Under the pieces are notes generated by a model. It made no database searches, was not told the DNA's origin, and worked only from the letters and a program-made list of their open reading frames with translations. A DNA stretch of 64,000 nt from Sphingomonas sp. NFR04 (GTDB lineage Bacteria > Pseudomonadota > Alphaproteobacteria > Sphingomonadales > Sphingomonadaceae), in contig NZ_FORV01000001.1 of assembly GCF_900114095.1 (NCBI RefSeq), positions 434,001 through 498,000 of the forward strand, in the 5' to 3' direction. Position numbers and translations under genes: made by a program. How positions within the stretch are numbered: the first letter of the stretch is position 1; each line of letters opens with the position of its first letter. Positions 54,985-64,000 of this stretch are shown here, piece after piece.

Positions 54985-56019
54985 TCAGCGATTGAGGCGG
55001 TGGAGCAGTTGGGCGCGCAGTCGGCGAGCGGCCAAGGCATCGATCGGCGCCAATGGCCCGCGCGCCGCTTCGGGCAGATGCGCCGCTGGCTGCTCGGCAT
55101 CGCCGAACACATAATAGTCGAACAGCGCCTTCCATGCTTGCTTCTCGGGCGCCGGGCGATCGCGCAAGCTCAGCAGGCCGTGGAGCAGCGTGAGCTGCGG
55201 CGTATCCAGCCAGGTGGGGCTGGTGTTCCACCAATAGTTCACCAGCACGTTGAATGGCGCCAGCGCCTCGACATGATGCCACCACATCGCCGGATAGAAG
55301 AGCAGGTCGCCTGCCTCCATCTCCGCCACCTGCGCGGCCGCCATCGCCTCGCGGAAGCCCGGGTGCCGATCGAAATCGGGGGTGGCGAAATCGACCATGC
55401 TCACCACCTGCCCGCCTGGCGTCGGCTCGAGCGGGCCGGGATAGAGATTGGCGATCTGGTCGGGCGGGAACAGGGTGAAGCGGCGCCGACCGACTGCGCA
55501 CACCGCCAGATTGTGCGACATGTCGTAATGGCAGGTCGCGGTGGTGCGGGTGCCGATCCAGATGCTCGCGAGATGCTGGGCGAACATCGGATGATCGAGC
55601 ACCAGGTCGTTTTCGGCACGGAAGCCTGGCAGATATTCGTCGAGATCGGTCGAGCCGACATAGACGCTCGGCGCGTCCGGATCGCCGATGGTGGGGCGCA
55701 TCGCGTCGAGCAGCGGCGTCAGCGGCTCACGACGGCCGGTGAAGTTCAGCCCGGTGACGCTCTCGTCGTAGAAGAAGCGGCCTCGGATTTCCGGGGCCCC
55801 CGTGAAGGTCACCACCGGGCGACCGGAGTCGAAGCGCTGCAGCAGATCCATCGCCGCGTCGGCCGAGGTGCGGCCGGCACGCACCAGCGGCCAGTCGGCG
55901 GCGATGCCCTTGAGGATCACCGGCGCCTGATCGGCCATCAACCGGCCGAACGGGATGGCGTCGGGGGCGATGCCCTCGATCACCCGCACCGCGGGTGCCG
56001 TGCCCGCCAGCACGTTCAC
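54985..56019 (-). CDS. cupin-like (JmjC/cupin_8) domain protein
   Basis: A 344-residue protein of the cupin-like/JmjC type. It shows VILKGIAADWPLV, a metal-ligand pattern in CHYDMSHN, and a C-terminal histidine in YPAMWWHHVEAL; HxD...H is the Fe(II)/2-oxoglutarate facial triad pattern. Such proteins may hydroxylate a side chain or bind a small molecule. It overlaps SapC by four bases (ATGA) and lies downstream of a TonB receptor, an arrangement seen in other Caulobacterales and Sphingomonadales receptor loci. Confidence 0.8.
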   Translation of the reverse strand: MNVLAGTAPAVRVIEGIAPDAIPFGRLMADQAPVILKGIAADWPLVRAGRTSADAAMDLLQRFDSGRPVVTFTGAPEIRGRFFYDESVTGLNFTGRREPLTPLLDAMRPTIGDPDAPSVYVGSTDLDEYLPGFRAENDLVLDHPMFAQHLASIWIGTRTTATCHYDMSHNLAVCAVGRRRFTLFPPDQIANLYPGPLEPTPGGQVVSMVDFATPDFDRHPGFREAMAAAQVAEMEAGDLLFYPAMWWHHVEALAPFNVLVNYWWNTSPTWLDTPQLTLLHGLLSLRDRPAPEKQAWKALFDYYVFGDAEQPAAHLPEAARGPLAPIDALAARRLRAQLLHRLNR

Positions 56020-56735
56020 CGCGGGGTACCCGCATTCTTGCGCTCGATCAGCGCGCTGATGTTGCCGAGCGAGGCGGCGACCAGATAGGCCAGACCCAGC
56101 ACGTTCGCGCGGTGCAGCCGCTCGATCGCGTCGGGCGTCAGCGCCGCCAGCCGATCGCGCGACAGCATCTGGAAGCCGTCGATCCGGTAGCGTTGCTCGT
56201 CGTGCAGCGTCACTTCAATGACGTTGCTCTCGAGCAGGTCAAACTCCTGGAACAGCGCATAGACCGGCGCCGCCGCGCCGATTCCGCCATGGATCCGCCC
56301 CAGCACGCGCGAGACATGCTCGAGATAGCGGCTTGCGCCGCCCTGGGGCAGGAACAGCATTTCGCCCTGCTCGGTGCCGACCCGCGGATCGTCGAGATCG
56401 ACATGCACCGTCGGCCCCTCCTCGGGATCGAGCCCGTCGCCCGGAATGCCGATCGAGAAGGGGCCGCGCTGCTGGAGCGCGGGGATGTAGCGGCTGGTCC
56501 AGCGTGCGCCGTCGAAGAACAGGTTCTCGTCGAGGTCGAAGCCGGTGAGCGCCACCGCCTGCAGCCCCTCGCCTTCCGCCTCGCGGAACAGGATCGGGAA
56601 TTCGCGCTGCACGGCCTCGAACTCGGTGGGGAAAATGAGGATCTGGTTGGCGGCATCGCCGAATTCCGCGCCGTGGCGGAAGGCGACGCGCAGGTCCTGG
56701 TGGAGCACATTGTCCAGCGCGACCGGGTTCGTCAT
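56016..56735 (-). CDS. SapC-family protein
   Basis: A 239-residue protein matching the SapC family (PILFREAEGEGLQAVALTGFD, GARWTSRYIPALQQRGPFSIG). No signal peptide. The family is often encoded next to TonB receptors and S-layer or surface genes, but its reaction is not established. It follows the receptor by 158 bases with a terminator-like hairpin between, and its last four bases overlap the cupin-like gene. The name gives no mechanism. Confidence 0.88.
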   Translation of the reverse strand: MTNPVALDNVLHQDLRVAFRHGAEFGDAANQILIFPTEFEAVQREFPILFREAEGEGLQAVALTGFDLDENLFFDGARWTSRYIPALQQRGPFSIGIPGDGLDPEEGPTVHVDLDDPRVGTEQGEMLFLPQGGASRYLEHVSRVLGRIHGGIGAAAPVYALFQEFDLLESNVIEVTLHDEQRYRIDGFQMLSRDRLAALTPDAIERLHRANVLGLAYLVAASLGNISALIERKNAGTPR

Positions 56736-56829
56736 TCGAATATATCCATCTTTCCGGGCGTCGCGCCCGGTTCTGCCCGACCATGGCGTAAAGCCACGGC
56801 GCCCTCAACCATCCGCATTCGCTGCGGGC

Positions 56830-56862
56830 AAAGGAAAGGGCCGCTGCCCTCGGCAGCGACCC
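56830..56862 (-). terminator. terminator-like hairpin between receptor and SapC
   Basis: On the minus strand GGGTCGCTGCC-GAG-GGCAGCGGCCC forms an 11-base stem with one GU-type pairing, followed by TTTCCTTT. It could end or partly end transcription after the receptor, lowering SapC and cupin levels. Confidence 0.6.
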
Positions 56863-56893
56863 TCCCTCTCCACTCGCGCGGATGCGCGGTAGC

Positions 56894-59800
56894 TCAGAAC
56901 TTGAAGCGCACGCCTGCCAGGAAGCGGCGATCGAGTTCCTGCGCGAACCACAGCTCGCTGATGTCGCGGGCATAGGTCCGCACGCTCGCCTTGGTCAGGT
57001 TGATGCCTTCCAGCGAGAGCGCGATCTGCGGCGTGATTTCGTAGCTCACATTCATGTCGAGCTGACCGAAGGGCGCGGTGAACTCGGGGTTACGCGAGCC
57101 CTGGCGGTTGATCCCCGACAGATACTTGTCGCGCCAGTTATAGGCAACACGGGCGGAGATGCCGTTCTTGTCATAGATCAGCGTGGTGCTGAACGTGTCG
57201 CTCAGGCCGAGCAGGGCGAACTGGTCCTGACCCGGGTCGGCACCCAGGTTGAAGCCCACATCGCCGCGCACCAGCGTGTACGCCGCGGAAACGCCGAAGC
57301 CGGTGTTGCCGAGGAAGTACTGGCCGGCCAGCTCTACGCCGTAGATCTCGGCGTCCTTGTTGTTGATCGGCTGCGTTACCTGGAACTGGTACAGCGGATC
57401 GGCCGAGTTGCCGCGCAGGTCGTACTGGTTGTTGATCGCCTTGACGTAATTGTCGTCCAGCGCGCGGGTCGAGTTGTTGTAATTCGCCTGGAACTCGGTG
57501 GTCGCCGCCGCGACCGAGCCGCGGTTGGCGATCAGCGCCGACATGACGAACAGATTCACGTCGCTGACGTCCGCGCCCAGCGTATTGAGCGCACTCAGCG
57601 CCTGGCCCGAACGGCTGCCCGCCGCGCCCGAGCTAGGGTCGCGCAGCCCGAACAGCGGCGAGGTGAACTGGCCGTTACCGACGAAGTTGTGCACCCGCTT
57701 GTCGAAGAAGGCCACCGAGACATAGCTGTCCGGCTTGAAATACCATTCCAGCGAGGCGTCGAAATTGTCCGAGATCAGCGGCGACAGCGAAGCATTGCCC
57801 ACCGAAGCGCTGGGGATGCCGCCATTGTTGGTCGGGCGCGGCGGACCGCCCACCGTCGTCGCGGTGAACAGGTTGTTGTAGTTCGGCCGCGAGATCGTCT
57901 TGCTGTACGACAAGCGGGCGAGCAAGTTGCGCTGCAGTTCGAGCTGGAAGTCGACCTGCGGCAGGATGTTGTCATAGGAATGCGATTCGTCGAACTGGGT
58001 GGTGTTGCTCAGCGACACCACCACGGTGAAGTCGTTGTCCGATACCCAGTCCACCGCGGATGGCACCGCCACCTGCGAGATCGAGCGCGACTTGGTATGC
58101 TCGTAGCGGATGCCGGCGACCAGGCGTGCCGGCGCATTGCCCACTTCGCCCTTCCAGGTCAGCTGGCCATAGGCCGCCCAGATGTCTTCCTTGACGCGAT
58201 TGTTGTTGTTGCCGGTGATGCCGATCGAATTGCCGCGGCCGGCATAATAGGACGACAGGATCGGATAGAGCTTCGCGGCATCGCCGCGGAAGGCGATCTT
58301 CGAATCCGGATCCGAGCCGGGGTCGTACTTGTCGAACTTGCACTCGAGGCAGAACGACTGGACCAGGCCCGGCGCCAGCCGCTGGACGTCACCCGGATTG
58401 GCGATGCCCCAGTCGCCCAGCGTCTGCTGGGTGCTGACGAAGGTCTGGCGCATGTCGGTCTTGCGATAGTTGGCGCCGAACTCGAACTTGCTGTCGCCGC
58501 CCAGATCCCAGCCGAAGTCGGCACGCGCTTCGCGGACCACCTGCTCCTGGGTCGACTTGTTGGTGCGGCCGATCTGGCTGCCGAACGAGTTCAGGTCGAG
58601 CGGAACCGAACCGAGCGTGATGTCCTGCTTCGGAATGCCGGCACCGCTGTAATCGACCGAGTGCGCGGCAACGACGTTGGCGCCCATGCCGACCAGCGTC
58701 GAGCTGACGCCGTTCGGGTTGTCCGGCAGGCTCGACGACTTGGAGATGTGCCCGTCGAGGCGCAGGTTGAGGTTGCCGGCGAGCTGCCAATCGGCATTGA
58801 GGCCGAAGTCGGTCAGCCGGTTCTTCTGCGCGCGCGACTGGGCCTCGAAGCCCTCGTCCTTGAAGCCGTTGATCGTCTCGTGGAGATAGTTGGCGGTGGC
58901 GACGGTGGTGTTGCCGTCGAAGTGCACTTCATCGAACGGACGGCTGAACCAGTTGGACAGGTCCGACCGGGTCTCACGCTGCCGGTTCTGCGCATAGAGC
59001 CCGTCGGCGGTAAGGGTCAGGGCGTCGGTCGGCTTGAACTGCACCACGGCCTGGCCGTTGATGCGTTCGCGGCTGCCCTCGGCATAGTGGTAGCGGCTGT
59101 CGTTCGGGATCGCGACCAGCTGGCTGGTGTTGCTGGGTACGCCCTTGACGATGGTGCAGTTCGCGCTGAGCGTCGTCTGGCTGGCCAGGCATACCGTGTT
59201 GTTGCGGGTGAAGCCGCCGGTGACGAAGCTGCTGTACGGAACGATGTTCCAGTCGTTCGACGTTGCCGCGATCGACGTGAAGTTGCGCTTCTGATAGCTG
59301 CCGAACAGCTCGACACCGAAGCGCTGGTCCGCATCGCTCCAGCCGACCACGCCGGAGAATTCCGGCGTGACCTTCGCGCCGCAGTCCAGGCAGCCGTCGA
59401 CACTGGTGTCGTACACGGCCTTGGCACCGACGCTGCCGTTGAAGCCCGGCTTGCTGCCGCTGTCCAGCGGGCGACGGGTGACGACGTTGATCGTCGCGCC
59501 GATGCCGCCCGACGGCACCGCGGCGCGGCCGGTCTTGTACACTTCGAGCGCCCGCACGCCTTCGGAGGCGAGATTCGAGAAGTCGAACGAACGGGTGGTC
59601 CCCTGCGCGCCATCGGCATTCTGGTCGCCGCCGACCACCGAGATCGCGGCGGAGGCGAGCTGGCGGCCGTTCAGGGTGACGAGATTGTACTGCGGGCCGA
59701 AGCCGCGAACCGTGACCTGCGAACCTTCACCGTTGGTGCGGTTGATCGACACGCCCGGAATACGCTGCAGCGACTCCGCCAGGTTGGTATCCGGGAACTT

Positions 59801-60049
59801 GCCGATGTCTTCCGCCGAGATCGCGTCGACGATACCCGGCGCTTCGCGCTTGATCGCGATCGACCGTTCCAGCGACGCGCGAATACCGGTGACGACGATT
59901 TCTTCGCCCTGTCCACCTTCTTGCGGCGCCGCTGCCTTGGCAACGTTGTCGGTCTGTGCTTGTGCAATCGTTGGCAATACCATGCAAGCAGCCACTGCCA
60001 TCATGGAAGCCGAGCGCGACCATATAGTCGAACGCGATACGCTCTTCAT
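56894..60049 (-). CDS. TonB-dependent receptor with SapC and cupin neighbours
   Basis: Receptor of 1051 aa. ATG at 60049 has a gaggaggg site and a signal peptide ending TIAQAQ. The plug starts EEIVVTGIRASLERS, with AEDIGKFPDTNLAESLQRI, GVSINRTN and VTVRGFGPQYN. The barrel ends FLAGVRFKF. The ligand is unknown; the group SapC-cupin suggests a specific nutrient-uptake cluster. The opposite strand carries a long open frame, as is common in high-G+C genes, and is not taken as a gene. Confidence 0.9.
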   Translation of the reverse strand: MKSVSRSTIWSRSASMMAVAACMVLPTIAQAQTDNVAKAAAPQEGGQGEEIVVTGIRASLERSIAIKREAPGIVDAISAEDIGKFPDTNLAESLQRIPGVSINRTNGEGSQVTVRGFGPQYNLVTLNGRQLASAAISVVGGDQNADGAQGTTRSFDFSNLASEGVRALEVYKTGRAAVPSGGIGATINVVTRRPLDSGSKPGFNGSVGAKAVYDTSVDGCLDCGAKVTPEFSGVVGWSDADQRFGVELFGSYQKRNFTSIAATSNDWNIVPYSSFVTGGFTRNNTVCLASQTTLSANCTIVKGVPSNTSQLVAIPNDSRYHYAEGSRERINGQAVVQFKPTDALTLTADGLYAQNRQRETRSDLSNWFSRPFDEVHFDGNTTVATANYLHETINGFKDEGFEAQSRAQKNRLTDFGLNADWQLAGNLNLRLDGHISKSSSLPDNPNGVSSTLVGMGANVVAAHSVDYSGAGIPKQDITLGSVPLDLNSFGSQIGRTNKSTQEQVVREARADFGWDLGGDSKFEFGANYRKTDMRQTFVSTQQTLGDWGIANPGDVQRLAPGLVQSFCLECKFDKYDPGSDPDSKIAFRGDAAKLYPILSSYYAGRGNSIGITGNNNNRVKEDIWAAYGQLTWKGEVGNAPARLVAGIRYEHTKSRSISQVAVPSAVDWVSDNDFTVVVSLSNTTQFDESHSYDNILPQVDFQLELQRNLLARLSYSKTISRPNYNNLFTATTVGGPPRPTNNGGIPSASVGNASLSPLISDNFDASLEWYFKPDSYVSVAFFDKRVHNFVGNGQFTSPLFGLRDPSSGAAGSRSGQALSALNTLGADVSDVNLFVMSALIANRGSVAAATTEFQANYNNSTRALDDNYVKAINNQYDLRGNSADPLYQFQVTQPINNKDAEIYGVELAGQYFLGNTGFGVSAAYTLVRGDVGFNLGADPGQDQFALLGLSDTFSTTLIYDKNGISARVAYNWRDKYLSGINRQGSRNPEFTAPFGQLDMNVSYEITPQIALSLEGINLTKASVRTYARDISELWFAQELDRRFLAGVRFKF

Positions 60050-60322
60050 GTCCCCTCCTCTGCCGACTTTGATCGTCGGAAACCGTTTTTGTTGCGAATG
60101 CCCCGATGCTTTCGCGACGGCGATATCGCTACCATCGGTCACAACATTGTCAACGTTGGAAACACAAAGCTGTCGGACAGGTTTGATTTTGTCTGTTGGT
60201 GTGTTTTCGAGGTTACAGCCTGTAATTAGCTTTCACTAGTGCAACACGTTTTCGCACAGTCGTGCGGTGCAACAAGTTGTCGGACTGAAACGGGTTACAT
60301 TGGCGGTTCTGCGACCGAGGCG

Positions 60323-61165
60323 CTATTCCGCGCGCGCTAACAGGCGGCGCGCCTGTTCGAGATGGGGGCGGTCAATCATCCGCCCGTTGAGGCGTAATGC
60401 TCCCGCCTCCGGGTGCGCGAGAAATGCCTGCACGATTTCCTCGGCTGCGGCGATTTCGGCCTCACTCGGGGTGAAGCCGCTGTTGATCGCCTCGATCTGC
60501 GCCGGGTGAATCGCCAGCATGCCGGTGAATCCGTCGCGGCGACCGCGCGCGACATAGCCCGAAAGTCCCTCGATATCGGCGATGTCGGGATAGACCGTCT
60601 CGATCGCCGCCACCCCCGCGGCGTGCGCGGCGAACAGTGCCAGCGAGCGAACCATGGCGAAGGGGGCGGTGTAGGCACCATCGTCCTCCCGCGCGCTGGC
60701 CGCGCCGATCGCAGCGGGCAGATCCTCCGCGCCCCAGGTGAGGCCGGCAAGATGGGCGGCAACCTCGCCATAGCTGCCCAGGTGGAACAGCGCCGCGGGC
60801 GTCTCGGTGGCGATGGGAAGAATCGGCGGGCACGCCGCGCCCGCCTGGGCGACCAGCGCCACCAGCGTGCGGATCGGGGCGGCACCATCGGCCTTGGGCA
60901 GTACCAGCCCCGCCGGGCGGGACGCCGCGATGGCGGCCAGGTCGTCGGCGATGGCCGGCGTGCCCAGCGGATTGACCCGCACGAAACAGGGCGTGGCGGG
61001 CGCCTCGGCGAGCCATTCGGCAATGGCCTCGCGGGCGAGATCCTTGCGCCCGGGCAGCACCGAATCCTCAAGGTCGAGGATCAGCGCATCGGCGCCGCTC
61101 GCCGCGGCCTTGGCAAAGCGCTCGGGCCGATCGCCCGGCACGAACAACAGCGACCTAAGACGCAT
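60323..61165 (-). CDS. HpcH/HpaI aldolase, CitE-like CoA-ester lyase
   Basis: A 280-residue protein from the ATG at 61165, which has an agggagagggg site. N-terminal LRSLLFVPGDRPERFAKA and DLEDSV, a metal-binding acidic part (LTWGAEDLPAAIG) and AIHPAQIEAIN are standard for the CitE/HpcH family. It likely cleaves or condenses citramalyl-, malyl- or citryl-type CoA esters. The citrate lyase alpha and gamma partners are absent, so a stand-alone CoA lyase is more likely than citrate lyase. Confidence 0.88.
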   Translation of the reverse strand: MRLRSLLFVPGDRPERFAKAAASGADALILDLEDSVLPGRKDLAREAIAEWLAEAPATPCFVRVNPLGTPAIADDLAAIAASRPAGLVLPKADGAAPIRTLVALVAQAGAACPPILPIATETPAALFHLGSYGEVAAHLAGLTWGAEDLPAAIGAASAREDDGAYTAPFAMVRSLALFAAHAAGVAAIETVYPDIADIEGLSGYVARGRRDGFTGMLAIHPAQIEAINSGFTPSEAEIAAAEEIVQAFLAHPEAGALRLNGRMIDRPHLEQARRLLARAE

Positions 61166-61209
61166 GGCACCCCTCTCCCTTTTCGAGAGGGATGCCATGG
61201 CATCATCGG

Positions 61210-61233
61210 GGCCGGGCTGGCAACTGCCCGGCC
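61210..61233 (-). terminator. stem-loop after the SDR gene
   Basis: An 8-base stem (ggccgggc / gcccggcc) with an 8-base loop lies between the SDR stop and the CitE-like gene. No T-run follows on the minus strand, so it may be a weak or Rho-assisted end, or a stability element. Confidence 0.35.
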
Positions 61234-61240
61234 GTACGGT

Positions 61241-62020
61241 TCACTCGCCGCTGCCGGGCTCGGCGATCTTGCGGTGCTGCTCGGCAGTCACCGACTGCGG
61301 CAGCACGCCGGCGCCGGCGACCTGCAGCTTGTTCGAGATGCCCGACACGATATTGTCGGTGCCCTTCATCAGCGCCGTCCAGCCATCCTTGGCGACATCG
61401 GCGGGGTCGGACTTGCTCTCGCTCTGGCCGACCTTGGTGTCCATCATGCCGGCGCGTTCGAAGAACTCGGTCTCGACCGGGCCGGGCAGCAGGGTGGTGA
61501 TGGTGATGCCCTTCACCTCCTTGAGCTCGTTGCGGATCGCCGCGGCGAAATTGTCCACGAACGCCTTGGAGCCGTTATAGACCGCCTGGAAGCTGCCCGG
61601 GATCCAGCCGGCGATCGAGCCGGTGATCAGCACCTTGCCCTCGCCCGCATCGCGCATCTGCCGCAGCACCTTCTGCAGCAGATAGACGGTGCCGGTGATA
61701 TTGGTGTCGATCACGTGTCGCCATTCGGAGACTTCCTGATCGAGGAAGCCGCCGCCCAGCCCGTGGCCAGCATTGGCGCAGAGCAGGTCGACCCGGCGGC
61801 CGCCTGCAGCCGACAGCAGCCGGTCTACGCCCTCGATGGTCGACAGGTCGGTCTCGACCGACTGCACCTCGACGCCCTCACCCTTCAGCGCCGCGGCAGC
61901 ATCGACCAGCGGGGTGTCCGCCACCACCAGCAGGTCATAGCCGTCGCGCGCCGCGAGCCGCGCCAGTTCCAGGCCGATGCCGCTCGAGGCACCGGTCACG
62001 ATCGCAAATTTGTTCGCCAT
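61241..62020 (-). CDS. SDR-family oxidoreductase
   Basis: Classical SDR of 259 aa. It has KFAIVTGASSGIGLELA, the NAG motif (CANAGHG), the catalytic region with VYNGSK (YxxxK) and the LLPGPVETEFF strand. It belongs to the DltE/YqjQ-like group with a longer C-terminal tail. The substrate is unknown. It lies 13 bases after the zinc alcohol dehydrogenase gene and so is probably cotranscribed with it. Confidence 0.87.
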   Translation of the reverse strand: MANKFAIVTGASSGIGLELARLAARDGYDLLVVADTPLVDAAAALKGEGVEVQSVETDLSTIEGVDRLLSAAGGRRVDLLCANAGHGLGGGFLDQEVSEWRHVIDTNITGTVYLLQKVLRQMRDAGEGKVLITGSIAGWIPGSFQAVYNGSKAFVDNFAAAIRNELKEVKGITITTLLPGPVETEFFERAGMMDTKVGQSESKSDPADVAKDGWTALMKGTDNIVSGISNKLQVAGAGVLPQSVTAEQHRKIAEPGSGE

Positions 62021-62033
62021 ATTCCGTGCCTCC

Positions 62034-63224
62034 TTATTCGGCCGCCAGCGCCATGCCGGGCTTCAGCACGACCTTGGTCACTTCGTTCTGGTTGTCGTGG
62101 AACATCTTGTAGCCTTGCGGCGCCTGCTCCAGCGGCAGCGTGTGGCTGATCAGGAAGGTCGTATCGATCTTCTCTTCCAGGATCGCGTTGAGCAGACCGG
62201 GCATGTAATGCTGGACATGGGTCTGGCCCGTCTTGAGCGTCAGCCCCTTCTCCATCAGCGCGCCGAGCGGGAACTTGTCGACGAACCCGCCATAGACTGC
62301 CGGCATCGAGACGCGGCCGCCCTTGCGGCAGGCGAGGATCGCCTGGCGGATCGAGTGGATGCGATCGGTGCCGAGGAAGGTCGACTTCTTGATCTGGTCG
62401 ATCACATTGTCGACGAAGAAGCCGTGCGCCTCCAGCCCGACGCTGTCGATCACCGCATCGGGGCCAATGCCACCGGTCATCTCGAACAGCGCGGCGGCCG
62501 TGTCGGTTTCCTCGAAGTTGATCGTCTCAGCGCCGAAGCGGCGGGCGAGTTCGAGGCGACGCGGGAAATGGTCGATCGCGATGACGCGCTCGGCGCCCAT
62601 CAGGAAAGCCGACTGCACTGCGAACAGGCCTACCGGGCCGCAGCCCCACACGGCAACCGTGTCGCCGGGCTCGATCTCGGCATTTTCCGCCGCCATCCAG
62701 CCGGTGGGCAGGATGTCGGAGAGGAACAGCACCTTTTCGTCCTCGATCCCGTCCGGGATCACGATCGGGCCGACATCGCTGAACGGCACGCGAACATATT
62801 CCGCCTGGCCGCCGGCATAGCCGCCGGTGAGATGGCTATAGCCGAACAGCCCGGCCATCGGCTGGCCGTACATTTCCTGGCCGATATCCTGGTTGTCGGC
62901 GGGCAGCCCGTTCTCGCAGCCCGAATATTGGTGCTTGCCGCAATGATAGCAGGAGCCGCAGGCGATGGTGAACGGCACCACCACGCGCTGGCCCTTCTTC
63001 AGGGTCGAGCCCGATCCCGTTTCGACCACTTCGCCCATGAACTCATGGCCGAGAATGTCGCCGGCCATCATCGTCGGGATGAAGCCGTCATAGAGGTGGA
63101 GGTCCGATCCGCAGATCGCGGTCGAGGTGATCTTGATGATCGCGTCGCGCGGATTGAGGATCTCGGGGTCGGGCACCGAGTCCACGCGGACGTCGTGCTT
63201 GCCGTGCCAGGTGAGTGCGCGCAT
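62034..63224 (-). CDS. zinc-dependent alcohol dehydrogenase (formaldehyde-dehydrogenase-like)
   Basis: MDR-family dehydrogenase of 396 aa. The catalytic zinc region is CGSDLHLY and GHEFMGEV. The structural zinc cysteines are [15 protein letters not shown]. The NAD site is [14 protein letters not shown]. It resembles glutathione-independent formaldehyde dehydrogenases by length and loops. Its substrate is unknown. It overlaps the SRPBCC gene by one base, so the two are translationally linked. Such groups can be stress-induced in sphingomonads, but no promoter is visible. Confidence 0.88.
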   Translation of the reverse strand: MRALTWHGKHDVRVDSVPDPEILNPRDAIIKITSTAICGSDLHLYDGFIPTMMAGDILGHEFMGEVVETGSGSTLKKGQRVVVPFTIACGSCYHCGKHQYSGCENGLPADNQDIGQEMYGQPMAGLFGYSHLTGGYAGGQAEYVRVPFSDVGPIVIPDGIEDEKVLFLSDILPTGWMAAENAEIEPGDTVAVWGCGPVGLFAVQSAFLMGAERVIAIDHFPRRLELARRFGAETINFEETDTAAALFEMTGGIGPDAVIDSVGLEAHGFFVDNVIDQIKKSTFLGTDRIHSIRQAILACRKGGRVSMPAVYGGFVDKFPLGALMEKGLTLKTGQTHVQHYMPGLLNAILEEKIDTTFLISHTLPLEQAPQGYKMFHDNQNEVTKVVLKPGMALAAE

Positions 63225-63817
63225 CAGTTCCGCTCCTCCTCGAGCTGTTGCTTGGTGCGGGACGAGGTTGCGATCTCGCCCGTTTCCATGAGTTGCTTGA
63301 AGCGGCGAAGATCGCGCTGCGCCTGCATCTTCGGCTCGCGCTGGAAGATCCGCGAAAGGACGCGGCCGAGCGTGCCGAAGGGCTGGTCATAGTTGATCGT
63401 CGCCACCACCACGGTGCCGCGCTGGCCGGCATCGCGGAACTCGATGCGGCCGCTGTTCGGAATGTCGGCACCCTCCTCGGAAGCCCAGGCGATCAGTTCG
63501 CCCTCGCGGTCCTCGGTGATGCGGGCATCCCACTCGACCGTGCTGCCGCCGGGGGCCTTCACCACCCAGTGGCTGCGCTCGCGGTCCAGCACGTCGATCC
63601 GCACGACATTGTCGAGGATCGGCGGCAGGTTGCTGAAATCACGCCAGAAGGCGTAAAGCTCGGCGCGGGGTCGATTGATCGTCACCGCGCGCGCGACGAG
63701 CTTGTCGCCGCGCTGGACGATCAGGCCGTCCGTGGCCTCGTCGATCGCTTGGCGTTCGTTGTTGGCAGTGCTCAGCGGCGCGTCGTCGTGCGACGCGCGG
63801 TTCATCGTGTCGGCCAT
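63224..63817 (-). CDS. SRPBCC-family (polyketide cyclase-like) protein
   Basis: A 197-residue protein with an SRPBCC fold pattern: [20 protein letters not shown] is typical of the start of this family, and [18 protein letters not shown] follows. It probably binds or processes a small hydrophobic molecule. A ggagg site precedes the ATG. It sits 18 bases after the small disordered gene and overlaps the dehydrogenase start by one base. Exact ligand unknown. Confidence 0.85.
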   Translation of the reverse strand: MADTMNRASHDDAPLSTANNERQAIDEATDGLIVQRGDKLVARAVTINRPRAELYAFWRDFSNLPPILDNVVRIDVLDRERSHWVVKAPGGSTVEWDARITEDREGELIAWASEEGADIPNSGRIEFRDAGQRGTVVVATINYDQPFGTLGRVLSRIFQREPKMQAQRDLRRFKQLMETGEIATSSRTKQQLEEERN

Positions 63818-63835
63818 AAAGCCTCCGTTGAGGGT

Positions 63836-63985
63836 TCAGCCCTGCGGCGAGCCGGGCAGTTTCGGGGGAAGGTCGTCGTCGCCTTCGGCGGGCGCCGGGG
63901 TGGACGTGCCGGCGGGGTTGGTCTCGGTCGAGCCGGGGTCGCGCTGCTCGTCGCGCACCTCGGGATCGTTCGGCGGGGTAGCCAT
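63836..63985 (-). CDS. 49-residue acidic, proline-rich disordered protein
   Basis: Small gene with a good caggaga ribosome site at the right edge of the window. The product (MATPPNDPEVRDEQRDPGST at the start) is rich in Pro, Asp and Glu, and has no hydrophobic core, so it is probably disordered. It precedes the SRPBCC-dehydrogenase-SDR group in the same direction and may be part of that operon. No family recognised; promoter not in the window. Confidence 0.6.
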   Translation of the reverse strand: MATPPNDPEVRDEQRDPGSTETNPAGTSTPAPAEGDDDLPPKLPGSPQG

Positions 63986-64000
63986 GATCCAGTCTCCTGC

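Noticed and set aside
60151..60158. Palindrome CAACGTTG about 100 bases upstream of the third TonB receptor as an operator
   Set aside because: Only eight bases, no regulator gene nearby and no second copy seen.
56882..60229. Open frame of about 1115 codons on the plus strand, opposite the third TonB receptor
   Set aside because: The minus-strand receptor has signal peptide, plug and barrel motifs and a ribosome site; the plus frame shows none and is a by-product of high G+C codon use.

Overview
The window looks like chromosomal DNA of a Sphingomonas-like alphaproteobacterium (order Sphingomonadales). The basis is high G+C with dense coding, three long TonB-dependent receptors of the IVVTG type, two PEPxxWA-CTERM proteins, a Caulobacter-like maltose locus, and SapC and cupin-like partners beside a receptor. 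This rests on family resemblance only; no rRNA or tRNA gene was seen.

Region 1 (46-23338) makes and decorates a surface polysaccharide. A forward operon (46-8750) encodes a membrane CapD-type nucleotide-sugar dehydratase/epimerase, a DegT aminotransferase, a sulfotransferase, a Wzy/ligase-like membrane protein, a short Wza-like lipoprotein, an outer-membrane barrel and a secreted pectate-lyase-like protein. A reverse operon (17774-11362) encodes CDP-glucose synthesis and 4,6-dehydration (rfbF, rfbG), an RfbH-like 3-dehydratase homologue, a C-methyltransferase, an SDR and a GtrB-like GT2. It converges on a GT-C transferase (9759-11468). Together these read as a pathway that makes a (probably methyl-branched) CDP-deoxysugar, loads it on a lipid carrier and attaches it outside the inner membrane. 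A GT4 enzyme, a histidine kinase/response regulator pair, another methyltransferase and a PEPxxWA-CTERM protein follow.

Region 2 (23631-34214) is a maltose/maltodextrin locus. An MFS transporter and a LacI regulator are divergent from a TonB-dependent receptor, a flavin-dependent halogenase homologue, a periplasmic alpha-amylase and an alpha-glucosidase. Region 3 (34190-38578) holds a Kef/YbaL-type antiporter, two small membrane proteins and an exported amidohydrolase.

Region 4 (39014-50778) is a uronate/pectin-fragment locus: a TonB-dependent receptor, an AidA/PixA protein, and a reverse operon of a hydratase-like protein, ExuT, UxaC, KduI, KduD, KdgK and a LacI regulator. A perfect palindrome (TGATACCGGTATCA) precedes the first gene, and weaker copies lie before kduI and between the amidohydrolase and the receptor, so these genes may form one regulon.

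Region 5 (50893-63985) contains a GT2 protein with a helical repeat tail, a chemoreceptor, a second PEPxxWA-CTERM protein, a TonB receptor-SapC-cupin cluster, a CitE-like lyase, and a reverse group of SDR, zinc alcohol dehydrogenase, SRPBCC protein and a 49-residue disordered protein. Starts were moved inward wherever a Shine-Dalgarno sequence, signal peptide or ATGA-type overlap indicated it. All functions are inferred from sequence motifs and context.
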